Assembly (NCBI RefSeq): GCF_042242105.1
Contig: NC_092019.1
Span: forward strand, 5,050,328-5,114,327
From: Pempheris klunzingeri
Taxonomy: Eukaryota > Chordata > Actinopteri > Acropomatiformes > Pempheridae
Length of the DNA stretch: 64,000 nt
Direction of reading: 5' to 3'
Notes under the pieces: generated by a model
The model's database searches: none
Seen by the model: only the letters and a program-made list of their open reading frames with translations
What the model was told of the DNA's origin: nothing
Position numbers and translations under genes: made by a program
Shown here: positions 31,740 to 42,412 of the stretch, one piece after another
Layout: each line of letters begins with the position of its first letter
Numbering within the stretch: position 1 is the stretch's first letter

Positions 31740-34205
31740 AGAGGGGGAGTAAACAGAGAAACAGAGAGTGGATGGAGTAAGGGGCCGAGCAGCTCAAGAG
31801 TCTGGACAGATAGAAAACGACAGAGAGCTGGGATATATGCATGTTTAATAGTCTGGAGCGACTAGATTGACTGTTTCTTCCCACTGGAACTTCTGACTCA
31901 TCATTGGGATTTATTGAGAAACTCTGATTGTAGGAGTTGTTGGTTTTGATTACAAGGTAAGTTTTCTGATAGCATGAGTATGTTTAGTTGTTGGAGATCT
32001 CCAGGCGCTACTACCATACCTGGATTTCTTTTTTTTTTTTTTTAGAAAAACCAATAATTTTGTAAAAAACATGTTAAAAAGTAGAATCACCAGTTGCCAC
32101 CTGTATTCTGTGTTTTTACTTCAGATCAAGGTTGGATAGCATCTTAGTTTCCATCACCGGCATCATGAAAAGCCATCAAAGATAGGGAATGTGCAAAACA
32201 GACATCAGGGCCCATGAAATACTGTTGGGTTCGTGCTGTTTTTGTGTTTCATAGTAAACATGCAGCCTTGGCTTTCATTCATGAGGAAATGTGAGAGGGA
32301 TTGCTCTGTGACGCAACCCATCCACAGTTTACCACAGCACCCTAATAATTCATGTGTAAATAATTATATTTCCATGCTTTGTTTGCCACTGATGTGTCTG
32401 CATGTATGTATGTATGTATGTATGTATGTATGTATGTATGTATGTATGTATGTATGTATGTATGTATGTATGTATGTATGTATGTATGTATGCTGCATCT
32501 GCTGACACATAACATTGAAGGACAGAGAGAGAGAGAGAAGACATTTAAACCTGGTACTGAATCACAGTATGGAGGTTTAAGACTTAAATAGATTTCACAT
32601 TGTTATGCTGAATGCATGATGAAGAAAACTCTGTCAGACATGTTGCAGAGAGACATCAGATGCGAGGTCAGAGGTCGACAGCTCCGTGTGGGATGCAACA
32701 TGGATATGTGACCCCTGCAGGCCTCAGGTCGCTTGCTACCATATACATGCCTGCGTGGGGCTGCTCATCGGCCTGAGCTGCAAACAGGCTGAGCTCTGAG
32801 TCAGTGTCATCACCCTGAACAGAGCTGAGAAGGCTGCTCATAACTCCATTAAGAAATCCTGAAACTCCAGCAGCTTACATGCTCCTTAGAACCAGGATTT
32901 GTCCTATGTGACCGATGCCATATCAATGTGTTTCTGAATGTGGATATATTACTATTTCTACATCGATCACGGACGTGTTTCAGACAGCGGTGGTGCCTGC
33001 AGTCTGAATATGACAGGTAATGAATAGCTCTCCTGGGGACTGGATAGAGAAACAGTCTGTGGTACTTTTCAGCCTCTCTTAAATCACTTTAAACCACCTA
33101 TGCAGAAAAACACCCAAAAACTCCTTCATATGGAGTTTTGTCGACTTCATATGATGGCAGATGGGAAAACTTGACGCTCATGTGTAGCCCACACTCGTTT
33201 AGGAACAGAACCCAAAATAAAATGCTGCCATGAACTGATAAAGTAAATATATTTAATGTCTATGTCATTTGAAATATGCTTTTTTTCCTGTGGCTCTACA
33301 AAACCTGTGCAATCCAGTGTGGATTACATCTATACATGCTAAAATGTGAAATCTGAAGCTGAGGAGGTCAAATATGCAGGAGGTGAAAGTTCTCCCTATT
33401 TATATCCCTCCTCATCATTAACTAAAATGCCATATACAGACTATATTTGTTTCTTACACTTAAGGAGGTCATGCTTTCAGTCCTGTACGGTTGGTTGTTT
33501 GCCTCCTAGTTAGCAGCAAATCTCAAAAAACAATGAACATATTTCAGTGAAATCTGATGTAACGTAAAAGCCATAGGAAGATCTGTTTGGTTTTGCTGTT
33601 AATAGCGCCAGGATGAGGATATGTAACATCCTGTACCTTGAACCACGAGGCACAGAAGTAAAAGTACAAAGTAAAATACATAAAAAGCACATTTTCCATG
33701 TAAAAGGCCCTGAAAACTTGGAACAAAATTTGGAACAAAAAATATTTTGATTAGCCCAGAAAAAGGCTTTTCATTACATTTTTGATGTGCTTTTATGGAT
33801 GCAGCCTTTGACTGCCTGAACCTTAACTAGCCTAGTTAAGCAGTCCTGCAAAATCTGATGCAATTTCACAATTATGTGGTGATTTTTATGCCATAAATCA
33901 TTGGTTATTAGTCTGACTGACATTAAATTGTGCACAATTAATCCCTGCACAAAACCCTAAGATTCCCATACAGGCTTGCAGTGTTCTCCAAAAACCAGCC
34001 CGTTAAGAGGATTCTTTGCACTGTGCATATTTATATGCAGATTTGTATCCAGATGCAGATTGAATTTTATTTTGGACATTTTTCTTCTTGTCTTCTTGCC
34101 TCTCTCTTGAATTTACTCTTTCATGCAGGCCACGAACTCTGCTCTGAACTCTTATCTTGTGCTGTTCTCTCTCTCCAAATGCTGCAGTTGTCATCTCTTA
34201 TCAGA
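31740..34205 (+). promoter_or_regulatory. matn2: Probable MATN2 promoter, 5' UTR exon and first intron
   Basis: A plausible non-coding first exon ends at 31956 with ACAAG|GTAAGT. The first coding exon has an acceptor at 34187 (TCTCTCTCCAAATGCTGCAG), leaving 18 nt of 5' UTR before the ATG. The intron (31957-34187) contains the (TATG)n array and is otherwise unremarkable. The start of transcription is not determined; this is inference from splice signals only. Confidence 0.4.
32403..32492. repeat. (TATG)n microsatellite, about 22 units
   Basis: Uninterrupted 90-bp tetranucleotide array in the inferred first intron of MATN2. Because 4 and 3 are co-prime it stays open in several frames on both strands (Cys-Met-Tyr-Val and His-Thr-Tyr-Ile repeats); these are not proteins. 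Confidence 0.97.
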
Positions 34206-37200
34206 ATGAGGTCCTTGGCTTTCGGCCTTTTCTGCCTGTTGTGCTGTAACGCAGTTCGACTGGACAAAAGGCGTCCCAGACCCGTGGCAGCCAGAGGGCG
34301 AAATGAGACTACTGTCCAAACCAAACCAGTGGGTAAGTGATCAGCTGGTGACCAAAATGTGCTTTTTATATCTTGACTTTTGTCTCTTTCTATCTAAGAT
34401 ACTAAGTAAAAATAAAAAAAAAACTGCTGTGACTTTGCAGTACTTGGTTCCCTGATCACAAATGTCCTCCATGTCTGTGATTGCAGAGAACCCTTGCAAA
34501 GCCATCCCTCTGGATTTCGTCTTTGTCATCGACAGCTCTCGGAGCATCCGACCCAATGACTACGAGAAGGTCAAGACCTTCATCATCAACCTGCTTCAGT
34601 TCCTCGAGATCGGCCCCAGCGCTACTCGGGTCGGTCTGCTTCAATATGGCAGCGTGGTCCAGCCCGAGTTCTCCCTCAACACCTACACCACCAAGGCTGA
34701 GGTGGAGCAGGCGGTAAGGAGCATGGAGCACCTTGCCACAGGAACAATGACTGGTCTGGCCATCCAGTACACCATGGAGAGATCCCTCACGGAGGAAGAG
34801 GGAGCTCGACCAGCAGACATGCACATCCCAAGAATCGCTATGATTGTGACTGACGGCCGGCCTCAGGACACAGTGGAGGAGGTTGCGGCTCAGGCTAGGC
34901 AGACCGGTATCCAGATATTTGCTATTGGAGTGGGCAGGGTGGATATGAACACTCTGAAGGCCATCGGGAGTGAGCCACACTCTGAGCACGTGCACCTAGT
35001 GGCCAACTTTAGCCAGATAGAAACCCTCATCTCGGTGTTCCAGTCCAAACTGTGTGGAGGTAATGAATCCCAGCTATTTTTTTCACTCTAATGTCTCTTC
35101 TCTGTTTTGTATGTGTTTGCCTTTCGTTGGAGTGTAAGTGTTGGTGTGTGTGCATGCATGTGCTCTCAGTTTCAGAGATGTGTGAAGTGGTGGACCATCA
35201 GTGCCAGCACATTTGTGTGAGCAGCCCTGCCTCATACAGGTGCAAGTGTAGGAAAGGCTTCACTCTCAACCCAGATGGCAAAACATGTAAAGGTGAAGGG
35301 ACTGCTTCTCTCTGATCTATTTTTTCTGCTTTGGTTCGTTCAGATTGCTCTCATCAGTGTCATTTAGCTGTTTTCAGATAAAACAAAAACACTAAAAATC
35401 CACCTCCTTTCCAGCACCAAACTGCCGACAGAAAAATAACTAGCAACTAGGTGTTAATTAGGTGGACATAGTGGAGCATTTAACAGCTCAAGAGCCAAAT
35501 ATTTCCTTCCTCAGTTGGTGGAGACCAAAATAGAGGTAAAAAAAAGAGTGAATATTGGATTGTCATTGTCATTATAGGTCTGCAAGCTTGACTGTAGATA
35601 ACAGTTGGATTTCTCTTCATGTTGTCACTCTGTAGCTGAGGATATGTGTGCAGTGGTGGACCATGGCTGTGAACACATCTGTGCTAACCTACCTGATGGC
35701 TATGAGTGCCGCTGCCGCCCAGGATATCAACTCAACATAGACCTGAAGACATGCAACAGTAATAATAATACGTTTCTCACTTTAGCAGGGACTCTTGGTT
35801 TCCTTCTTCATCACTTGTGTCCTTAACCTTCTCACTTCATCTTTTTTTTAAACTACATTTTGATAGATTTTGTTTCTACAGCAATGACCTTCACTAAACT
35901 TAAGAAAAATGTTGCCCAGTTGAATACACACATGTTCCAGCTCCTTTTTTCAGCTCCTTTATTTAATACCTTGAACCAGTCCAAATGAGAATTTTAAATT
36001 TTTGAGAACACACACATCACGAACAACATAAAAACATAAACGTAATGAAAGAATCAAAGTCCTCAAACACAGTCCATCAGTCAGTCATGTGGCTTAAATC
36101 ACCAGAAGTACAAAGTATACAGAACCAAAAACAAGGTGCACTGTAACTTTGGTGGACCTCCTGTCTGAATGAGAGCCAGCATTCTTTCTATTCACGTTGT
36201 CCCTCCACCCACTGTTGGAAAATGTCCCTTTCGGTCCTTTGGTGGATGTTAACAGAAAGTTAGTGGGAGAGATTTCCTGGAGGAAGTGTGCTTTTGCAAT
36301 CACCAGAGCAGCTGCTGAAATGTGAAGGTGTATCCAGGGTGTCATAGTATCATCAAAACAAGAATGACTTTTTGATCTTTCCTGTCTTGGGTTCACAGAT
36401 CTACACCTTTCCCAGAGTCTCTTTGGGAGTGGTTTTGGAGGAATGAATTATAGTTTTGTCTTGTGTCAAAATGTGTTCATATAATTGAGTGTGCTTTGCT
36501 CTTGTGTGCTACCTACATACGGTATATTCTAGTAGCACTGTAGTATGAAGAGAAGTACTGCTGCATTAATAAGAGATTCATCTCCTCAGAAATAGACTAC
36601 TGTGACCTGGGGAACCACGGCTGTGAGCACAACTGTGTCAGCATTCCTGAGTCCTACATCTGCAGGTGTAAGAAGGGCTACGTCCTCAATCTGGATGGCA
36701 AGACCTGCAGCAGTAAGTGATTCTATCTACTGCTGTTAGTTAGTTTGGATTTTAGTTAGCAGTAAAATCTAAGTACAGTCACTTTATAGCAACATGCTAA
36801 GATCAAATACTAAAATCATTTCAGGCTACATTTGGCTTTCTTTAAGTTGCCGCACATGCTGATAAGTATCTTAGTATCTTATTAGTAATTTTTGAGTAGT
36901 GTTACCAATGCTTCAGTCCCAGTTTTGACTGTTTGACAGGGATCGATCGCTGTGCTGATGGCGCTCACGGGTGTGAGCAGGAGTTTATGAACACAGAAGA
37001 CTCCTGTGTGTGTAAATGCAGGAAAGGCTTCACACTCAGGCCTGATGGAAAAACATGCAAGAGTAAGTGTCCGTTTCTTAGTTCAATTTCCTCTGCTTTT
37101 GCTCACCGCTGCAGTGGAACAATGTGAAAAATACATGAAAGGAACAAGTCCTCAGTAAATGTGACATAATGTGTCCATGAGCTTTTGATATTTCTAATGC

Positions 37201-40200
37201 ACAAATGAAAATCTTTGTTGTGGTCCCAAGATGTTAGAAGACAAAGAAGACATGCATTTAAACATAGAACTGTACTGGCAGCAGTCCTGCCCCTCTGAAT
37301 TCATCACTACCAGCATGAGTTCAAGGGAATGCATTTAATAAATACTGAATAATATTAATTGGTATCACCTGCAGTTTGTTTCTAAGTTTAGCTGTCAAAC
37401 CACTGAAAGAAGCAGAACATGTTTAACGCTGTGTCAGAGATGACACAGGAGGTAATCAGCCCATAATCCTGCCTGTTCTGATAATCTGACTATTTCCTGC
37501 AGAGATCGATCACTGTGCTGATGGAAAACATGGCTGTGAGCAGGAGTTTATGAACACAGAGGACTCCTGTGTGTGTAAATGCAGGAAAGGCTACACACTC
37601 AGACCTGACGGGAAAACATGCAAGAGTAAGTGTCCGTTTCTTCTTATTGTTCTTATTTTAATAAAGAAGCAAAGAAGACATTTTAAGTTATTGTTTTAAC
37701 TGATGTGTTTATGCTGTAAACATTAATAACTATCGTAGATGTCCTCCAACCTGTTTTTCATTAGTGCTACAGGATTGTCTGAACAATTTGCCTTTGAGGT
37801 TGAGCCCAACAGTCCAACATGACCTCTGCTGCTCAAGAGGAAATGATACGTTTACTGTAACCACCGCTGGTGATAAATACCATCAGTGGGTCAGGCTTAA
37901 GAACAGCACTTAAGAGTTATTTCATTTTCCCAGTAACCACTCCCTTATCCTGTCTGTACTGATGAACAGAGAAAGACCACTGTGCCGATGGAAAGCACGG
38001 CTGTGAACAGGAGTTTATGAATACAGAAGATTCATGTGTGTGTAAATGCAGAGACGGATTCGCTCTCCGACCTGATGGGAAAACATGTCAAAGTGAGTCC
38101 AAACTCATTAATTGTTTGAGGGATTTAGTGAACTGCGGCCAAACTGTCATGATGTGGATGTTCACACAGTGATTTGATTAATTACCACAGAATAGAAGCA
38201 CCTCAGGAAAAGTTTTCTAGCTGTGAGTCCTTTTTCTGTTGTGAGCGATTCAGTGTGGAAGCTTGGGATTCATATTTTTCACATTTTAATTTCATGACTT
38301 TAATGTAGTTTCCATCACACGTTTTTCAAAATAAAAAAGACACACATTGATTTTTTTTGTGAGGCAAAGTGAGCAGAATTCATTCTATAATCTTCCACCA
38401 CCATGTTTTGCTGCCACTGTTTCTGTCCCCTCCTGCAGTATTTACATGTTACATCATTTTGGATGAATTTTGAACCAGTTGTGAGGTCAGCGTTAATCCC
38501 AGCACTCACCAAAAATTCAATTTTCCCGTCCCCCCCAGATTAAGGGGATATTCTCTGTTTATGTTTAGCATCATGCAGCATGTCTTCAGATAATTATTAG
38601 TTGGTGTTAATGATGCTGATGATGGACACAGCAGGATTACAGTTACAATAACAATTAAGAATATAAATGTCCATTACAACCAACTGTAATTTTAATGACT
38701 TTAGCAAGTTAGTGGCTTTCACAATATATCATATAAGTAAAAGATAGTTTGGACGCTTAAATCTGCCACATCAACATGATAACAATCCTTGTTTCTGTGT
38801 AATTGAACCCGCAGGTCTGGATCTGTGTCAGACAGTAGACCACGGCTGTGAACATCAGTGTGTCAGCACCACCGACTCCTACATCTGCAGATGTTTTGAG
38901 GGATTTATGTTGGCTGAAGATGGGAAGAGATGCAAAAGTATGACCTCGCATTTCTTTGTTATAGACACTCTAAGTAGAAAAACATGAAACATGAATGTGA
39001 TGTGCTTGTTTCTGCCAGAGTCAGAGTGTGGCGATGGAGTCATGGATCTGGTTTTTGTAATCGATGGCTCTAAGAGTCTGGGCCCTGCCAACTTCCAGCT
39101 CGTCAAGCAGTTTGTGAACAGCATTGTGGACTCGTTGGACATTTCCAGACGGGGCACACATGTTGCCCTTCTTCAGTACTCCACCAAAGTGCGCACAGAG
39201 TTCACCCTGGGCCAGTACACCACAGCTCAGGGCATCAAACAGGCTGTGACCCGGATGCAGTACATGGGGAGAGGCTCCATGACGGGCTCGGCCTTACGTC
39301 ACATGTTTGAGTTCAGCTTCTCAGCTAAAGAAGGAGCCAGGTCCAACATCCCACATGTCTGCATTGTGTTCACTGATGGAAGGTCACAGGATGATGTGTC
39401 CGAATGGGCCGATAAAGCAAAAAACTCTGGTAACTTACTGTCTTGTCTCGCCATTTAGATGCACTACAGTGTTTAATCAAACTACGTTCTTCCTGACAGG
39501 AGTTTCATGTGAATATTCTGTTTTCTGTCGCTTTCAGGGGTCACGATATATGCTTTGGGTGTTGGCAAAGCCATTGAACAGGAGCTGAGAGAAATCGCGT
39601 CAGAGCCTGATGAGAAGCACCTTTATTACGCTGAAGATTTTGAGAGCATGGGAGAAATCACAAAGAAGCTCAAGTCCAGGATATGTAAAGGTACTTCACA
39701 CTGCGAGAAATAGTCAAAAGAAGCTACACTCACAAAACAAAACTGTGTTTCGGGGCTTGTAGTTAAGATCTCAGTCAGAATACTAATACAACCGTTCTGT
39801 GTTATTTCATCTAAATCCCAATCCTGCAGGCCATTTTCTTCCTCCATTAAAACAATGCATCACTGCCCCCTGCTGCTGCTATGAGGATCACTGATTGGAG
39901 CAACTCCATACATTTATTTAGACAGCAGCAATGCTGTTTAGTTCTCACCCGATGTTTTTGCTCTGTAATCGTGCACTCCTCTCTGAATCCCACCCACCTC
40001 TACTACATTCTCTACAGGCAGAGACAGGAAGGGAAACCTGCAGGGGAAGATTAGATGAGACAGGGTTGAGGAGAGGGGTAGCATAACGGAAAAAATAAAC
40101 AGATCCATGGGCAGAGAGATGTTCTCATCTTATTTGATCTTTCCCCACAGACAAACCATCTGATGAAAACATGTGCCAGTGTGAGAACGTGCTAATGTTT

Positions 40201-41610
40201 CAAAACCAGGTCACTGAGAAGCTGAAGAGCCTGGTGCAGAATAATATCCTTTTTTCTAAATAACTGTCCACTCCACAGCTACACTAACACAAAGTATGTT
40301 TTTCTGTAACCTTGGGCAGAGGCTCCCTTGTCAAAGAATCCTACAAACACTGTGTTTAACTGTTCAGGATCAGTTGAAGAATATATTATGTACAGACTTT
40401 GTGTGATTACAGTTTTCAGTCTGGGCATTTGCCTCCAGGGATGCATTCCCATCCCACACTGTACAACATTTGTTAGTGACCAAGTGAGTGGATGAGGGCA
40501 AATATACTAAATGTGTCAGTTGTGCACTGTGTTGAGGTGTTTTAAACCTTGAACACTGGAATATCAAATATGTAACTATGGATTATTAGGTCCTATAACA
40601 TGTTGGCAAAGGGAAACCTTTCAGTGGAGCTACTATAGATTGAAGAGGGGTCAAACACTGTTAAATAGCATCATGTGTTTTTGATTTCTGATTTTAGAAG
40701 CAAATGTGCCAAAAAGAAGGTCTTAAATCCTGATACATGTTGTGAGGGACCAAGCAAGCTAGGCACAAAAGATGATTTAATGATTTTATTGTTTTATTAT
40801 TTATTACTTTAACTCAAACATGAATTCTTTATTGCTTCTTGGCTCAAAACGTGCATTGAGCTAAAGACATTATCCGTGAATATACTGAGATAACTCAGAT
40901 AACTCAAAGAGGAAAGCTTAAGGAGGGCAGAGAGGAACATGTGTATTATATTAAAGTGAAGGGATAATATTATTCATACATGAACTATAGCGTGAGTATG
41001 TTGTATTCATATTATTTATTTATTACTTTGCTATGTATAATTTAAATAGCATGCTCCGTATGAGGTTATAGCTTAAGGTTTGAGCTCCCCTATGCATTCT
41101 GATGAGTTTGCTCTCCCTGACGATGAAGCGCTCTGTTTTGCTGGAGAAATGCCACATCAGCTAAGGGGTATCAAATAGGACAGGAGTCAGTGTGATGTAT
41201 GGTTTAAACAGCTCGCACACTGCAGGGCTCCACTGTCCCCATATTTATTACACCAAATAAATAAGGTGTGATAAATAAGGGGGCACTGGAGCCCAGCCGT
41301 GTGCGAGCTGTTTATTTATTTGATGAAATATGGTTTAAATCACCAATGATAAATGGTTAGGTTAAACTCAGTGGTTTGGGAACACCTCAACCTATGCAGC
41401 AACAGAGGTGTGAGTGAGCCTTTGAACATATATACACATTTTTACACACTTTTTTAAAAACATGAGGTTATTAAAATGTAAATTCTCTTCAAGATTTCCA
41501 AACTTGGTAGGTTGTGGTGTTATTTGCGTCTACTTCTCTCCTTAACATGCCTACTCGAAGCCATGACAAAGAAGCTGGAGACACTCGAGAATCAACTTGT
41601 GCACAAATGA
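34206..41610 (+). CDS. matn2: Matrilin-2, complete (2 VWA, 7 EGF, coiled coil)
   Basis: Secreted oligomeric extracellular-matrix adaptor. Exons: 34206-34332, 34487-35059, 35176-35292, 35636-35758, 36590-36712, 36940-37062, 37503-37625, 37970-38092, 38815-38937, 39019-39429, 39538-39690, 40151-40243, 41555-41610. Total 2,268 nt, 755 aa. Signal peptide at residues 1 to about 20. VWA1 spans 43-233 (MIDAS DSSRS, Asp58). Seven EGF modules span 234-518, one per phase-1 exon. VWA2 spans 519-706 (MIDAS DGSKS, Asp534). The C-terminal coiled coil (707-755) opens with CQCEN, the cysteines expected to link subunits. The last intron is AT-AC type. Human MATN2 has ten EGF modules and a unique stretch before the coil; both are reduced here. 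EGF 4-6 have a moved cysteine. MATN4 was considered; LAPTM4B and RIDA/POP1 neighbours favour MATN2. Confidence 0.93.
35463..35570. repeat. Interspersed repeat fragment (family shared with 21246-21335)
   Basis: Contains ATAGTGGAGCATTTAACAGC, GTTGGTGGAGACCAAAATAG and GAGTGAATATTGGA. Lies in the intron between the EGF1 and EGF2 exons of MATN2. Confidence 0.55.
40244..41554 (+). other. matn2: U12-type AT-AC intron of MATN2
   Basis: The 5' end is ATATCCTTTTT, matching the minor-spliceosome AT-AC donor consensus ATATCCTT. The 3' end is AC at 41553-41554. A branch-site match TCCTTAAC lies at 41539-41546, with the branch A about 10 nt from the AC, as U12 introns require. No GT donor joins the two coiled-coil exons in frame, whereas AT-AC removal gives [17 protein letters not shown]. 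Matrilin genes are known to carry an AT-AC intron at this place in the coiled coil. Confidence 0.93.
41206..41313. repeat. Inverted repeat (49-bp arms, 10-nt loop) in the MATN2 AT-AC intron
   Basis: The left arm 41206-41254 and right arm 41265-41313 are complementary at about 43 of 49 positions, around the loop AAATAAATAA. Two of the six mismatches would be G-U pairs in RNA. An 11-bp direct repeat, TATGGTTTAAA, sits at 41198-41208 and 41329-41339. This looks like a small fold-back element. It lies about 215 nt upstream of the AC splice site. Confidence 0.8.
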
Positions 41611-42412
41611 AAGGCCGAGACTGGACCATCCCTCCTCTAACCTGCAGCGTAGCATTCATGATCCTGCTCTACAAGCTCCGCTGAAACATTAGCAAATGCA
41701 TTGGTTTCTACTGAAGCTATTTATACACTTTTTTGTATTTACAATGTATTTTGTCTGTAATGTTCTTTGTTATGTAATGCCAAATCAAATTAATAACTTT
41801 GTACAGTAAACTGAGATATAAACATTTTACACTTCAAAATTTGGGGGTTGTTTGCATTGGGCTTCATGATCATTGTAGAAAATATTTAAACAATCATCTG
41901 TGGTTTTTACTACAACAAAATGAATGAAGGCTGTTCAATGACTCAGAAACAACACAAAAATAGATCCACTCTGTAGGAAATGCATACATTGTACATGTGC
42001 TACCCTAAACATTACCACCAGGTGGTGGATCTCCTCCAGATGGGACACTCCTAGAAAGGGGAGGATACTCACTTCAAGCACATGTTTGCCTCCTCCTCCT
42101 GTATGAATACTGTGACTGTGAGCAGGAGGCGGTCAGGAAACATTCAGCAGTAGTGCCTGCACTGCTTAGCTGCATTCTCCCACAACAGATCTGGGGCAAG
42201 AGGGCAGCAGGCCATGCATAAACACACAAAGAGACTAGGGGAGATAATGGTGCCCAGCCACTCTTAGGAACTGAAGAGCTTTAGCTGTCCATGTTTTCAC
42301 TGCCAGACAGCCTCTGTCTTTGCTAACAGAGAGCAGCAGGACTTGTCTTTGCTTCTGTAATAGGCTCCAAGTTTTTTTTTTACTCAGCTCAGTTCAGCTC
42401 ATTTTTCCAAAC
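41611..42412. other. MATN2 3' UTR and ERICH5 upstream region
   Basis: The first 200 bp or so should be MATN2 3' UTR; no canonical AATAAA is evident, so the end is unknown. The right part, up to the ATG at 42413, should hold the ERICH5 promoter and 5' UTR, with a T-run at 42372-42380. No ribosomal protein L30 exon is seen here. Confidence 0.45.

Noticed and set aside
32233-32591. Cys-Met-Tyr-Val and His-Thr-Tyr-Ile repeat proteins on the two strands
   Set aside because: Translations of the (TATG)n microsatellite.
40151-40263. MATN2 ending at the TAA at 40261 after ILFSK
   Set aside because: This truncates the coiled coil; the AT-AC donor, branch site and the in-frame final exon give the normal matrilin ending instead.
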